A stretch of DNA of 64,000 nucleotides from Xanthostigma xanthostigma (Eukaryota > Arthropoda > Insecta > Raphidioptera > Raphidiidae), in NCBI GenBank assembly GCA_963575645.1, contig OY754468.1, positions 49,363,665-49,427,664 on the forward strand, read 5' to 3'. The translations under genes and the position numbers were made by a program. Under the pieces are notes generated by a model. The model saw only the letters and a list, made by a program, of their open reading frames with translations. It had not been told where the DNA came from and made no database searches. The number at the start of each line of letters is the position of its first letter. Position 1 is the stretch's first letter. Below are positions 45,990 to 57,100 of this stretch, piece after piece.

Positions 45990-48059
45990 ATGTCTGCAAA
46001 TTTTGAAGAGTGCTGTAAGTGAAATTTTCATATTTGGATTTGTTTTCGAATTAAAAAGAACTTGTTTAACGAATATAATTTTTAGTTGACTGCTCCACCT
46101 TTCATGAGAATCTTCTCGATGTGTCTGGTGACGGCCAAAAATGTACTAGCGCCGAGGCATATTTTGACATAATAATCGGGCATATTGAAGATATTTTAGT
46201 CGATGAAAAATTTAACGAACTTCAAACGAATTTTATGGAAAAACATTATCGCCATTTCGATGAAAGCGAAGAAAATAAATTTATTTACATGGACATATTT
46301 AAAGAATATATCGATACAATTGAAAAATACATCGAAACGCACCTTGTAAATTCAATACAAGATTTTGATATGAGTAAATTTATTGAAACTATCGAATTGA
46401 TGAAAACCGATTTGGATGGCGAAATTTTCGATATGCTGTTCACTTTTACCGATTTTTTGGCATTTAAACAAATGTTTTTAGATTATAAGGCTGTAAGTTG
46501 TATATGAAATGTTTTAGACGGAGAGCTGGCTACGGAGAAAATGGGTGACTCGGTCCAGAGCTGAAAATTTGCAGAATAATAGGAGATAGTACAAGTAAGT
46601 AGGGAAAAAATTGCCAGAAGGCAATCAGTGCACTTCTGGCAATTTCTATACTTATTCTGTAATTCAAAACTAGATTATATATTATACATTATATAGTTAT
46701 AAGGGCATACTGAAAATTCAAACATGATATAATAATTACATTCGACAAATAATCAAAATTATTAATGTCATTTTGATAGAAATGAATTTTATTTCGGTAA
46801 TTATACACTTTCACGGTCACCTGGTTTTTTGGCTCTAGAAAATCGAAAAATAGATGGATTTCAATGATCTCGGTCTCAAAAAGTTCCATTTTACAGCGGA
46901 TTTATGAAAAAAAATAGTTCACTCCGGAATTACAATTTGCATACCCGTTTATGGTTCACCCCGGAATTGTTTTTTTAAAAACTCCACATTTGCCCCTTCC
47001 CGTTTCACTGCGAGACAATTCGCATACCCCTTTATCGTTCACCCCGGAATTACAATTCGCATACCCCTTTATCGTTCACCCCGGAATTACAATTCGCATA
47101 CCCCTTTATCGTTCACCCCGGAATTACAATTCGCATACCCCTTTATCGTTCACCCCGAAATTACAATTCACATACCCGTTTATCGTTCACCCCGGAATTG
47201 TTTTTTTAAAAACTCCACATTTGCCCCTTCCCGTTTCACTCCGGAATTACAATTCGCATACCCCTTTATCGTTCACTCCGGAATTACAATTCGCATACCC
47301 GTTTATCGTTCACCCCGGAATTACAATTCGCATACCCGTTTATCGTTCACCCCGGAATTGACGTCAGAAACAGTTATAAAGAATTATATGTAGAAAGTCA
47401 ATTTTTTTTTTGCATTTAAAGTCATGAAACTGTGAGAAATATTGATTTTTTCAATTTTCGTATTTTTTTTCCATAAATCCGCCATAAAAACGAAGATTTG
47501 AAAAAAAAATTCATCGAAATCGGATGATTTTTCGATTTTCTAGAGCCAAAAAACCAGGTGACCGTGAAAGTGTATAATTACCTTTATTTCTATCAAAATG
47601 ACATTAATCATTTTGTATATTTGTCGAATGTAATTATTATATCATGTTTGAATTTTCAGTATGCCCTTATAACTATATAATATATTATAATCTAGTTTTG
47701 AATTACAGAATAAGTATAGAAATTGCCAGAAGTGCACTGATTTTTCGCAACATTAGCGCCTTCTGGCGGCTCTTTATCTTCCGCCTAGCCTTCTGGCAAT
47801 TTTTTCCCTACTTACTTATACTATCTCCTATTATTCTGCCAATTTTCACCTCTGCACCGAGTCACCCATTTTCTCCATAGCCAGCTCTTAGCCATTTCTT
47901 CTTAACCCTGAGTATTACAGACGATATTATGTATTCCTAAAATATTTTCAGATGAAAGAGGGCAGAGCGGTAGATTTCAGTTCTGGCATTCAAGTTAAAA
48001 GCATTCAGTCCAATCCAAAGGATGATGCTCTATCATGTTATACAGATATGAATCATTAA
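45990..48059 (+). CDS. ARL2BP: ADP-ribosylation factor-like 2-binding protein (ARL2BP/BART), three exons
   Basis: Effector of ARL2/ARL3 GTPases, acting in cytosol, cilia/centrosome and mitochondria. Exons 45990-46014, 46086-46492 and 47952-48059 (TAA) join in phase to 540 nt, 179 residues. The first coding exon is only 25 nt (MSANFEEC plus one base), followed by a 71-bp intron. Diagnostic stretches: FDIIIGHIEDILVDEKF, EENKFIYMDIFKEYI, EKYIETHL, GEIFDMLFTFTDFLAFKQ and, in exon 3, KEGRAVDFSSGIQV. Length is slightly above the 160 or so usual in vertebrates because of the N-terminus. Intron 2 (46493-47951) is almost wholly a foldback element with a second element nested inside. It is transcribed divergently from nessun dorma (start codons 492 bp apart) and converges on NUP93. 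An ATTAAA 37 nt after the stop (48096) is the likely poly(A) signal. Confidence 0.93.
46793..47583. mobile_element. TIR element carrying a tandem array, nested in foldback copy 3
   Basis: Ends GGTAATTATACACTTTCACG and the complement CGTGAAAGTGTATAATTACC are paired over about 60 bp (through GGCTCTAGAAAATCG). Between them lies the tandem array at 46915-47362. Sister copies of the outer element show the uninterrupted sequence GTTAATTTTATTTCTATC at this point. Confidence 0.7.
46915..47362 (+). repeat. Tandem array of 'CACCCCGGAATTACAATTCG' units (ARL2BP intron)
   Basis: Units of about 37-40 bp (GGAATTACAATTCGCATACC followed by CGTTTATCGTTCACCCC) alternate with longer units that carry CTCCACATTTGCCCCTTCCC. 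About a dozen units occur. The same array in inverted orientation lies at 35706-36062. The array is open for 136 codons because units lack stops in one frame; this is not evidence of a protein. Confidence 0.85.
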
Positions 48060-48085
48060 GCAACCGATTACTGTAGTAATGTTTT

Positions 48086-48101
48086 TTTATTTTTAATTAA
48101 A
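48086..48101. terminator. Abutting poly(A) signals of NUP93 (-) and ARL2BP (+)
   Basis: On the - strand AATAAA is at 48091-48086, 48 nt after the NUP93 stop. On the + strand ATTAAA is at 48096-48101, 37 nt after the ARL2BP stop. The two mature 3' ends should overlap. Confidence 0.55.
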
Positions 48102-48138
48102 CAATACAAAAAATACACTCTTATATAAAAGCACTTAA

Positions 48139-51100
48139 TTAATGCATTAAAATTTCCATCTGCACCAACCGAGCATTTGTATCCCCCGGTAAACGATAGG
48201 GTATTGTGCCTGCAAAACTTGTTATAGCTTTGGCTTTGTTTCGGAGATCTTGAAGCTTCTGCAAAATACAAAAAAAAATACTTACGATTTTGTAGAAAAG
48301 AGAACACAGAATTTGAAATTGTCTTTTACTTACGGCAGAATCAGTTCCTTGTAGCATTTTATATTCTTGATGGATTATGGTCATCGCCGCTATTAAAATA
48401 TCGGGCATTACTTTACACACTTCGCTGCCCAAAATTTTGAAATTGCTTACTTTTACATCTATTTCTTCATTCGATAATGGGATCAGCTGTAGCTTTTCTA
48501 GTGTCTGAAACATTTATAGCGAATTTTTGCAGCGTTGTCTAAAATAGGCCCTTCCTAAAGATTATCATATATATTAATACGCTAAGGTTTAAGATGTTTG
48601 CCTCCCTTTTTAGAAAAAACCACACAATTTCTCCACATAAATTATATATCATTTTACAGATAATTGCTTGCTCTACTGACATCGACAACTAAAAAACTTA
48701 TTATTGCTATTGTTTTTGTAAATTAATTAAACTCTGAACAACGTCTGCCATCTGACGGCGTAACGTTAACACTTTGATCTGTCATCTGACTTTCATATTG
48801 TAAATACTGCATACTGCCATCTGACGGGCAACGCTGAACAACGCTTTTGCTACTTGCGCCTCTATATGACATTTTTGGTACAATATTTCTTTTACAACAA
48901 AAAGAAGAACGTTATAAGCAGTGTGCAAAATTAGAAACGAATTGAATACCTGCAATCATATTTAAAAAATAATTTTGTAAAGTGATAATTATTATCCTTA
49001 TTTAGTGCGAATAATTCGCACAGGTCACGCTAGTTTATACTAATATGACAAAGAGGTAAAGTTTTGTAAGTTTGGATGTAGGAGGTAAGCTCCGAAACTA
49101 CTCATCCGATTTCAAAAAATTTTTCACTGATATTTAGAATGCACCTTCAGGATGGACATAGGCTGTATATCATCGCGTTAAAATAAAAGCGCTTTTCGTG
49201 GAAACGAATTTTGCAAAGTAAGTCGGAAAAACGATGGCAATCTACAAATTCGGTCCGCTAGTAATAAATATTTAGATATCGTTCAAACCATAGATATATA
49301 TATTTAATAGATTGCGGATACACTAGCGCCTCCTGTACCTTTTAGAAGCCATTTTGTACGTTGAAAACGCCGTAAAAAGCGTGCGAGATTCAAAAATATT
49401 AATTATTTTATAATATGATTTTATTGAGAAAAACGACAAAATTCACAGTAAACAGTGATATTTCGCTCCAAAACCTATTTTTATACTGAAACGTTTCAAA
49501 AATTACAAAATTGAGCATCAATATAATATAAAAGCTTAGAACATTTTACATTGTCAATTTGGCATTAAGGTTGACAAGCATTGATGCCAATATGACAACG
49601 TAAAATGTTCTAAGCTTTTATATTAGATTTATGCTTAGTTTTGTAATTTTTGAAACGTTTCAATATAAAAATAGGTTTTGGAGCGAAATATCACTGTTTA
49701 CTGCGAGTTTTGTTGTTTTTCCATTAATATCATATTATAGAATATTTAATCTTTTTGAATCCCGCGCGCTTTTTACAGCGTTTTCCACGTACAAAATGGC
49801 TTCTAATTGGAACCATTCCGCACAATGCTCAAGGATAGGCCTCCGCTATCTATTAATATATATATATATATCTATGGTTCATCAGTCGAGTGATTTAAGA
49901 ACTAAATTCGACATACCTCCATAGCTAAGACATATTCATGAGAATGAAAATAATCGAAGAACTGTAACAAATCTTTAAGAATGTAAAAGTTGGCAGCAAT
50001 GGTCGCGTTGCATTTGAACATATCCACTGAATAACGATCGGCTATTTCAGCAGCTAGTATTTGCAATCTCTCCCGTGTGGAACCGGTCATCGGAGTTTGA
50101 TGGACAACTTGAGATAACATTGTAGACATGAGAGCTAGCACTTTTTCACGTTTCTGTAATCAAAATAATCGTCTCAGCAAATTGTTGATCTGCATTTTCG
50201 AAAAATTTATAGAATATTTACTTGTGCAATATCGTAAATTCTAACTGCATTTTCAAACAGCCCTTTATGTTCGAGTTTTTTACCCAATATTTCGGAAACG
50301 GTGATGTAGTTAATCTGCGGGCTGTTGAACTGATCGATAAGGCCTTTCATTCTCGCACCGTTCGGCAGAATCTTACCAAATATGAGATCGTAATCGCGAC
50401 ATTCTAGCGCTAAATCACTTACGCATTCGGCAAACAAATTCTCGTTGTCTTGTGTAGGAATTGTTCTGAAAGAAGGAAATGATTTTTTAGACTCTATTTC
50501 AAGTGAAAACGATTGGATATTAATAAACACCGGTGTAGTAGTCCAGTCGGTGGAGACAATTTTAAACCAAAAGCTCCAGAAATTCGCAAACAGACTCAAA
50601 TTTTTTTTATGAGTAGTTTAAAGTGTACTGATTGAAATAGAAAAAAGTTCATTCGTCTATCAATTTCCCAAAGTCAAAAAAAATTTTGAAAAAAATTTTT
50701 ATTTTCAAAATTCTTGAATATTTTAAGCTGGGATAAAGATAGAGATAAATAAAAAATACTGCCTTGTAGGGGACATTTTTTTCTATAAAAAAGATATCTT
50801 GTACTTTTTTCGTCAGAGCTATTAGTTTACTTGGAAAAAATTCGGAAAGTTAGTAAGTCATCTTGCGTCGGCAAACAAGCAAATAAATCACTTTGCAGAA
50901 GCAAGAATCATTAAATTTTACTAAAATGTTTATAACACTATTTGTCTAGAAATGCATATTCTAAATATTCCAAATAAAAAATTAAAAAAAAAACAAAATT
51001 TTCAAAAAAAAATCAAAATTTGCAAAAAATTTTCGGAAAATAAATTTTTTTTGTTTTTGGCGTCGGAACCAATTTTTTTAGGTTTTTTGGACAATTCTAA

Positions 51101-54100
51101 AGAAAAAAGGTCTCGTATGATTTTCCTATAAAATGCACCATTTTTGAGATATTAATTCTAATTAGCTTTTTATAAAATCTTTCAAAATTATTAATGATTA
51201 TCAAAATAATGAAAAAATAATAACAAACAATTTTTTATTAAGTAGTCATGGAAAAATTGGTCGATAATTTTATTTATTGAAGAGTTCTAATCAGACGTTA
51301 ATCAAAGATTTGTTTACCTGTTTTAATTTCCATTGTATTTTTTACCTAGATACTTTCTTACCTAGCCACATATCACATTCTATTCCTTGAGTATTTATCT
51401 TCGTAATGTAATAGTATGAAATTTTATATTCAACGATATAAAAAGATACAAACGAAAAACCAGAAAAATGTCTGTTTTCTCTTTATGGATGAAAAATCGT
51501 TAATATTAAAAAATTTTGAAAACTTAACAAATTTATACTTAGTGATTCTTAATACACTTAATTATACCTACGATTTAAAAAAATATACATTGAAATCCGT
51601 TAAGTTTTCATTGTGTTACAGAGGTTTAAAAATATTTTTTCCAGTGAATTCAAGATTCCGAAAAAATTGAAAATAGTAACAAGGGCCGTATTTAATAACG
51701 AGATAAGATTTATGGTCAGGAGTTTTTATTTATGAAAAAGAACATCTAAAGAATAGTTTACCAGGTTAAAAAAAAATTTACGACTTTTCCTTATGTTTAA
51801 AAAAAATTATTATTGCAACGTTCGATTTTCGATTCAAAAATATATCTATACTTGCATTTTTATACATATTTTATTCAAAAAAAAAAATTAACTACACCAT
51901 TGAAAAGTTCAGATTTTCTACTTGAAGATAGGCTATTTGAATTTTTATTTTATTACTCTATAAGTATGTAAAATATTATAATTCAATACGCCGGACATGA
52001 AAAAGTAGGTTCTCGCATGGCTAGCCGAGCATCCTGCGCGTAAAATAGATACATAGTTTATCGAATTTTTTGCGGGCAAACTATAAGTCGGACGAAAAAA
52101 GTATAAGATATCTTTTTTATAGAAAAAAACGTCTTCTACAACGTGGTATTTTTTATTTCTTCCTATCTTTTTTTTATTTCAAAATATCAAAGAATTTTGA
52201 AAATCAAAATGATTTTCAATTTTTTTTTTTATTTTGGGAAATCGATAGACGAATGAACTTTTTTTTATTTCAATCAGTACACTTTAAACTACTTACTAAA
52301 AAAAAATTCAGCCTGTTTGCTAATTTCTGGAGCTTTTTATCTCCACCGATTGGACTATAGGTACAATCGCGGTACCTAGTACAAAATAATTAGTTAACTG
52401 GCTAACAGATGGCAGTAAAAACAAATGAAAAGGAGTTTCCTCTGCTCCAATACACTGTTCTAGTCTTAGATATATATATATTTATTAGATTGCGGATACA
52501 CTAGCGCCTCCTGTACCTTTTAGAAGCCATTTTGTACGTGGAAAACGCCGTAAAAAGCGCGCGAGATTCAAAAATATTAATTATTTTATAATATGATTTT
52601 AATGATAAAAACGACAAAACTTTCAGTAAACAGTGATATTTCGCTCCAAACCTATTTTTATATTGACACGTTTCAAAAATTACAAAACTAAGCATAAATC
52701 TAATATAAAAGCTTAGAACATTTTACATTGTCAATTTGGCATTAAGGTTGACAAGCATTGATGCCAATATGACAACGTAAAATGTTCTAAGCTTTTATAT
52801 TAGATTTATGCTTAGTTTTGTAATTTTTGAAACGTTTCAATATAAAAATAGGTTTTGGAGCGAAATATCACTGTTTACTGCGAGTTTTGTTGTTTTTCTA
52901 TTAATATCATATTATAGAATATTTAATCTTTTTGAATCCCGCGCGCTTTTTACGGCGTTTTCCACGTACAAAATGGCTTCCATATGACTTCTAATTGGAA
53001 CCATTCCGCACAATGCTCAAGGATAGGCATCCGCTATTTATTAATATATATCTATGGTTCTAGATGGCGATTCCTAAAGTTTGCATTGTTTTTAGTGTGT
53101 GTAAATGAGAGATGAATGTGGAAGTAAATTAGAGAGTTTCACTTCTACAATGTGGTCACATTCTTTTTCTAGCTATACCTTAACAAGAAGTAGTATTGGA
53201 GTGCTTCCGCTGGATTTGTTATTTCAAAATTCCGTACATAAATCATTATCAGTCGAGCGAAGTTAATGCGTCTCGCGGGCTCTGGATCTTCCGGATCTAC
53301 GATTACTAAAATACAAAAACAACAATTTAGTATTTTCGCAGGAAATAGTTATTTTTAAATAGTACTTACACAGCGGAGCTAAGACAGTACGTGAAATTCC
53401 TAGCAAGTAAAGTTCGTGTAAAATGATTCCCATATGAACAGCGTGAACTTTGTAACGATCGAAACGCGATAAAAATTCAATGGCTGCTTCGAACTGTCCC
53501 GTTAAAGCCAAAACTTGAAAATAGAGATGCGGCTGTTTATGCGCTTGGTAATGGCTTTCACCTAAAAAATTAATTCGGATTTTAAGGAGGTTGATGCGCT
53601 ACAGTCCCAATCAAAAGTAAGTCGAATTCTAAATGGGAACTTTTCCATAATAAATTTTTACAAAAGGTTATAAGTCGATGATAGCAATAAATTATTGTCA
53701 TAAAGGCATAAATAATTAATTTTTTTAATATTAATTATTATTTCAGTATTAAAATTAAATCATTAAAAAGTTAAAAATTTAGCTAAATTGTTAAAATTGC
53801 CAAGAATAAAAGTCCATAATCGAAAAGTGCTAAGGTTTAATAATTTTTTTTATTGATTAAAAGTCTCCTAATTAAATTGGAAAAAATATTAAAATATGCG
53901 TAAGACATCGATGCTTTACATAGTTAGTTTTCGGAACTGCTGACATTATTTGGTTATTTGCAAAAAATCTTGTTTGTGTAACTGGAATAATTTTGTACTC
54001 AATGGTTTCTTACCGTACTCCTCAATAATTGTTGTCTGCAAATCTGCATAACCTAATTTTTCACCTTTGACGTTTTCTCTTATAAGGCTAAGTTTCAGCC

Positions 54101-57100
54101 ATAAATAATCATCGACCGATTTAGCGACTTCCGAGTGTTCGTCGGCGATATCACAACAGCCGAGAATACAATAAACGATTCTTTTGAACGGGTCGGTCGA
54201 ATTGCGTACACTCCTTCGATACTGGAACTTAATTTCGCTTTCTAATTTGGTTAATCGTTTATCGTCTGGTCCATTTATGTGCTCGTCCAGTAAAGATATG
54301 ATTTCTTCAAATCCAGCGCTATGTGAAAAAAAAAACAAAATTAAAACAATTTGACGTTTTAAAAAAAGTGAAAAATAAAAATATAGTTTAAAAAAAACTA
54401 AAAAACACGCTTTATATCGAACTAAAAAGTAAAAAAAAAAATTGGTTGTCTGTAAAGTCAGTTTATGGACGATAGTTTTACGTGATAACGTCATAAAGAA
54501 ACATTGATGAAAAATTGCATACTTTTATGAGTTACACTTTTCGGAACGTTACACTTTTTCGTGCATGCAGCTGGTGTTTCATCAATTTATAAGACGTTAT
54601 CACGTCAAAATATTTTTTTTAAATAAGCTTAAATCAATAATGAATAAAAAATACATGTATTATTGTGAAAAAAGCGTGGGGCGCTCGATGTACGAAATCG
54701 TGGAACAAAGCGCCCCAAGCTTTTTTCACAATAATACTAGTATTTTTTATTCATTATTGTTTTAAGCTTATTTAAAAAAAAATATTTTTTACTTTTTAGT
54801 TCGATATAAAGCGTTTTTTAGTTTTTTTAAAACTATATTTATTTTTCACTTTTTAGTTTGATATAAAGCGTTTTTTTTAAACTATATTTATTTTTCACTT
54901 TTTAGTTCGATTTATTGACAAAAATTTGCCGAAAAAAAAAAACAAATTTTTTATTTCGGCGTAGACGGGATTAGAACCCACGACCGGTGAATCCGAGAGT
55001 TGACGTCAGCGAAGACTAGCGCCTTATACCGCACGGTCAACGATTGCTCTTACAGTAGTGGCATAACATACTAACAGTAATAAACCACTCGCTGTAGTCC
55101 AAACGAGATTACAAACAAACATACATACTTACATACATACATACACACATACATACATACATACATACATACATACATAAGATAAGATAAGATAGATAAG
55201 ATAGCATTTATTGTCAGTAGAGATTACAAATGATCTATGTGACACGTCAAAAAATTTTGGAAAACAAAAATATTATTTAAAATAATCTATGAATTCATTT
55301 ACATTATAAAATGCATTTTCCAGTAAAAAATTCTTTATCTTTTTCTTGAAAACCTTTATTTCATTAATTTTAAAACTCACAGGTAGTTTATTATAAAGAG
55401 CTGCTGCAAAATTCAGTGGGCAAAACTTGAAAATATCAATACTTGCCATAGGTAATTTTATGTAATTTTTAAGACGAGTATCATGATCATGACCATCCTC
55501 TGCTAAAGAATAATTGGATTTGTTATGGTGTGCATAAATTTACGCATGGAAAATAAAGATGCAAGGTATTGTCATAATTTTTTCTCTGACAAAAAATTGT
55601 TTACAAGAGTCATATTTTTTTATTTTGAACATTGCACGTATAATTGGCCTTCTGTTTAATAAAAATCCGTGTAGAAGAAGCGTTATATCCCCATACAACA
55701 AATACATAGAAACTTACAAGTGAAACTAATATAAAGCGTGTAAAAACTTACCTGGCTTGTCGAACACAGTGCAGTGCTGCTCCATAATCACCCGCTCGTA
55801 AACAAAAATATACCATCGGCCATAAAGGACGATCGTCGATTCGACCATCTTGGAGACCCAGATAGTCGCCGTGAAATCTAATACTGACGAAACTCTTTAC
55901 TAACGGGTATGTACCAGGGACACCGCCCCGCTTAGCCTGGTGTAAATTATCGTTTATTATTGTATTCATGTACAGTTTATACCTAAAATATATTAAAAAT
56001 CACTATCTATGCATTTATAAAAATATATATATACAGTAGAGACGCGATAATCCGGACTAATTAAAACACAGCTGATCCGGATTATCAAAATGTCCGGATT
56101 ACTGGATGTAATTTTAATTATCAAGAAAACAAACTAAAATGCGTGCTCAAAGGATTTATTCATACGTAAAAAATAAAACTTTTAATTTGTCAAGAATTTC
56201 GTTTTTTACTTGCAGTGATAAAGTAACGTGTGATCGTTTACGCGGCGCCATAGTGCGTTCTCTATGTAATTCTATCTGTTTGACAACGACTACATACATA
56301 CTAAAACCACCTAACTTCTTTCACTTCTCTGACAACAAATATGTATGTAACTGTTTGTAACACACCGCTGGCCAATAGTGTTGACGCAAATAGTGCCGGT
56401 ACAGCTACTCAATAACTAAGTATCATGATCCGGATTACTGAAACTGGAAAAATCCGGACTACAATGTACATAATACTATCAAACGACTGTCCGAATTACC
56501 AAAGAATCCGGATTATGAAGGTTCGGATTAACGCGTCTCTACTGTATAATATAAATAATTTACCTGTTTTCGAGATATTTTTTCGCTTGATTTATGAGAG
56601 AACAAATGACAACCGGGGTTGCACGCGATTTTATGGGATCGGTATTTTTTGGCAGTGGAGGTATTTCCAGCATGTATTTCATTATTTCCCACATTTCGTT
56701 CACTTTCTAAAACGAAAAAAATGGAAAGTTATCTATAAAATAATAGCTATTAGCTCTCGCATGGTAACAAAGAGTGTTTCATAACAATAGTAGCAAACTG
56801 TAGTTATCCTACTGTTCTTAAGGAGGTTGATGCGCTACAGTCCCAATCAAAAGTAAGTCGAATTCTAATTGGGAACTTTTCCATAATAAATTTTTACAAA
56901 ATGTTATAAGTCGATGATACCAATAAATTATTGTCATAAATAATTTTTTTATAATAAATTAATTATTTCAGTATTTTACTTAATGGACTAACTTTTGAAT
57001 TTTTTGTACAAAGTTAGGTTAGAACAAATAAATTTATGTAAATATATGTATTTTACATATTTTTTGCAATAATTAATTAAAAAAAGAAATTAAAAGTAAT

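Larger units (their letters stand above)
46512..47894. mobile_element. Long-arm foldback element, copy 3 (ARL2BP intron 2), with nested insert
   Basis: Outer arms match copy 1 (AGACGGAGAGCTGGCTACGG at the left). The left arm lacks about 50 bp around the GGCGCTAATG segment. The centre is replaced by a second inverted-repeat element at 46793-47583 that carries a tandem array. Together they make up nearly the whole intron. Confidence 0.8.

Noticed and set aside
46951-47361. 136-codon open frame over the ARL2BP intron array, and 106- and 160-codon frames over the PCCB intron array
   Set aside because: They are translations of tandem repeats whose unit lacks stops; they lie in introns and their sequence is the repeat itself.
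50207-50599. N-terminal extension of the NUP93 exon 9 frame ([15 protein letters not shown] ...)
   Set aside because: The acceptor at 50466/50465 and the phase from exon 8 show that this is intron; the sequence belongs to an inverted repeat (also at 52300-52357).
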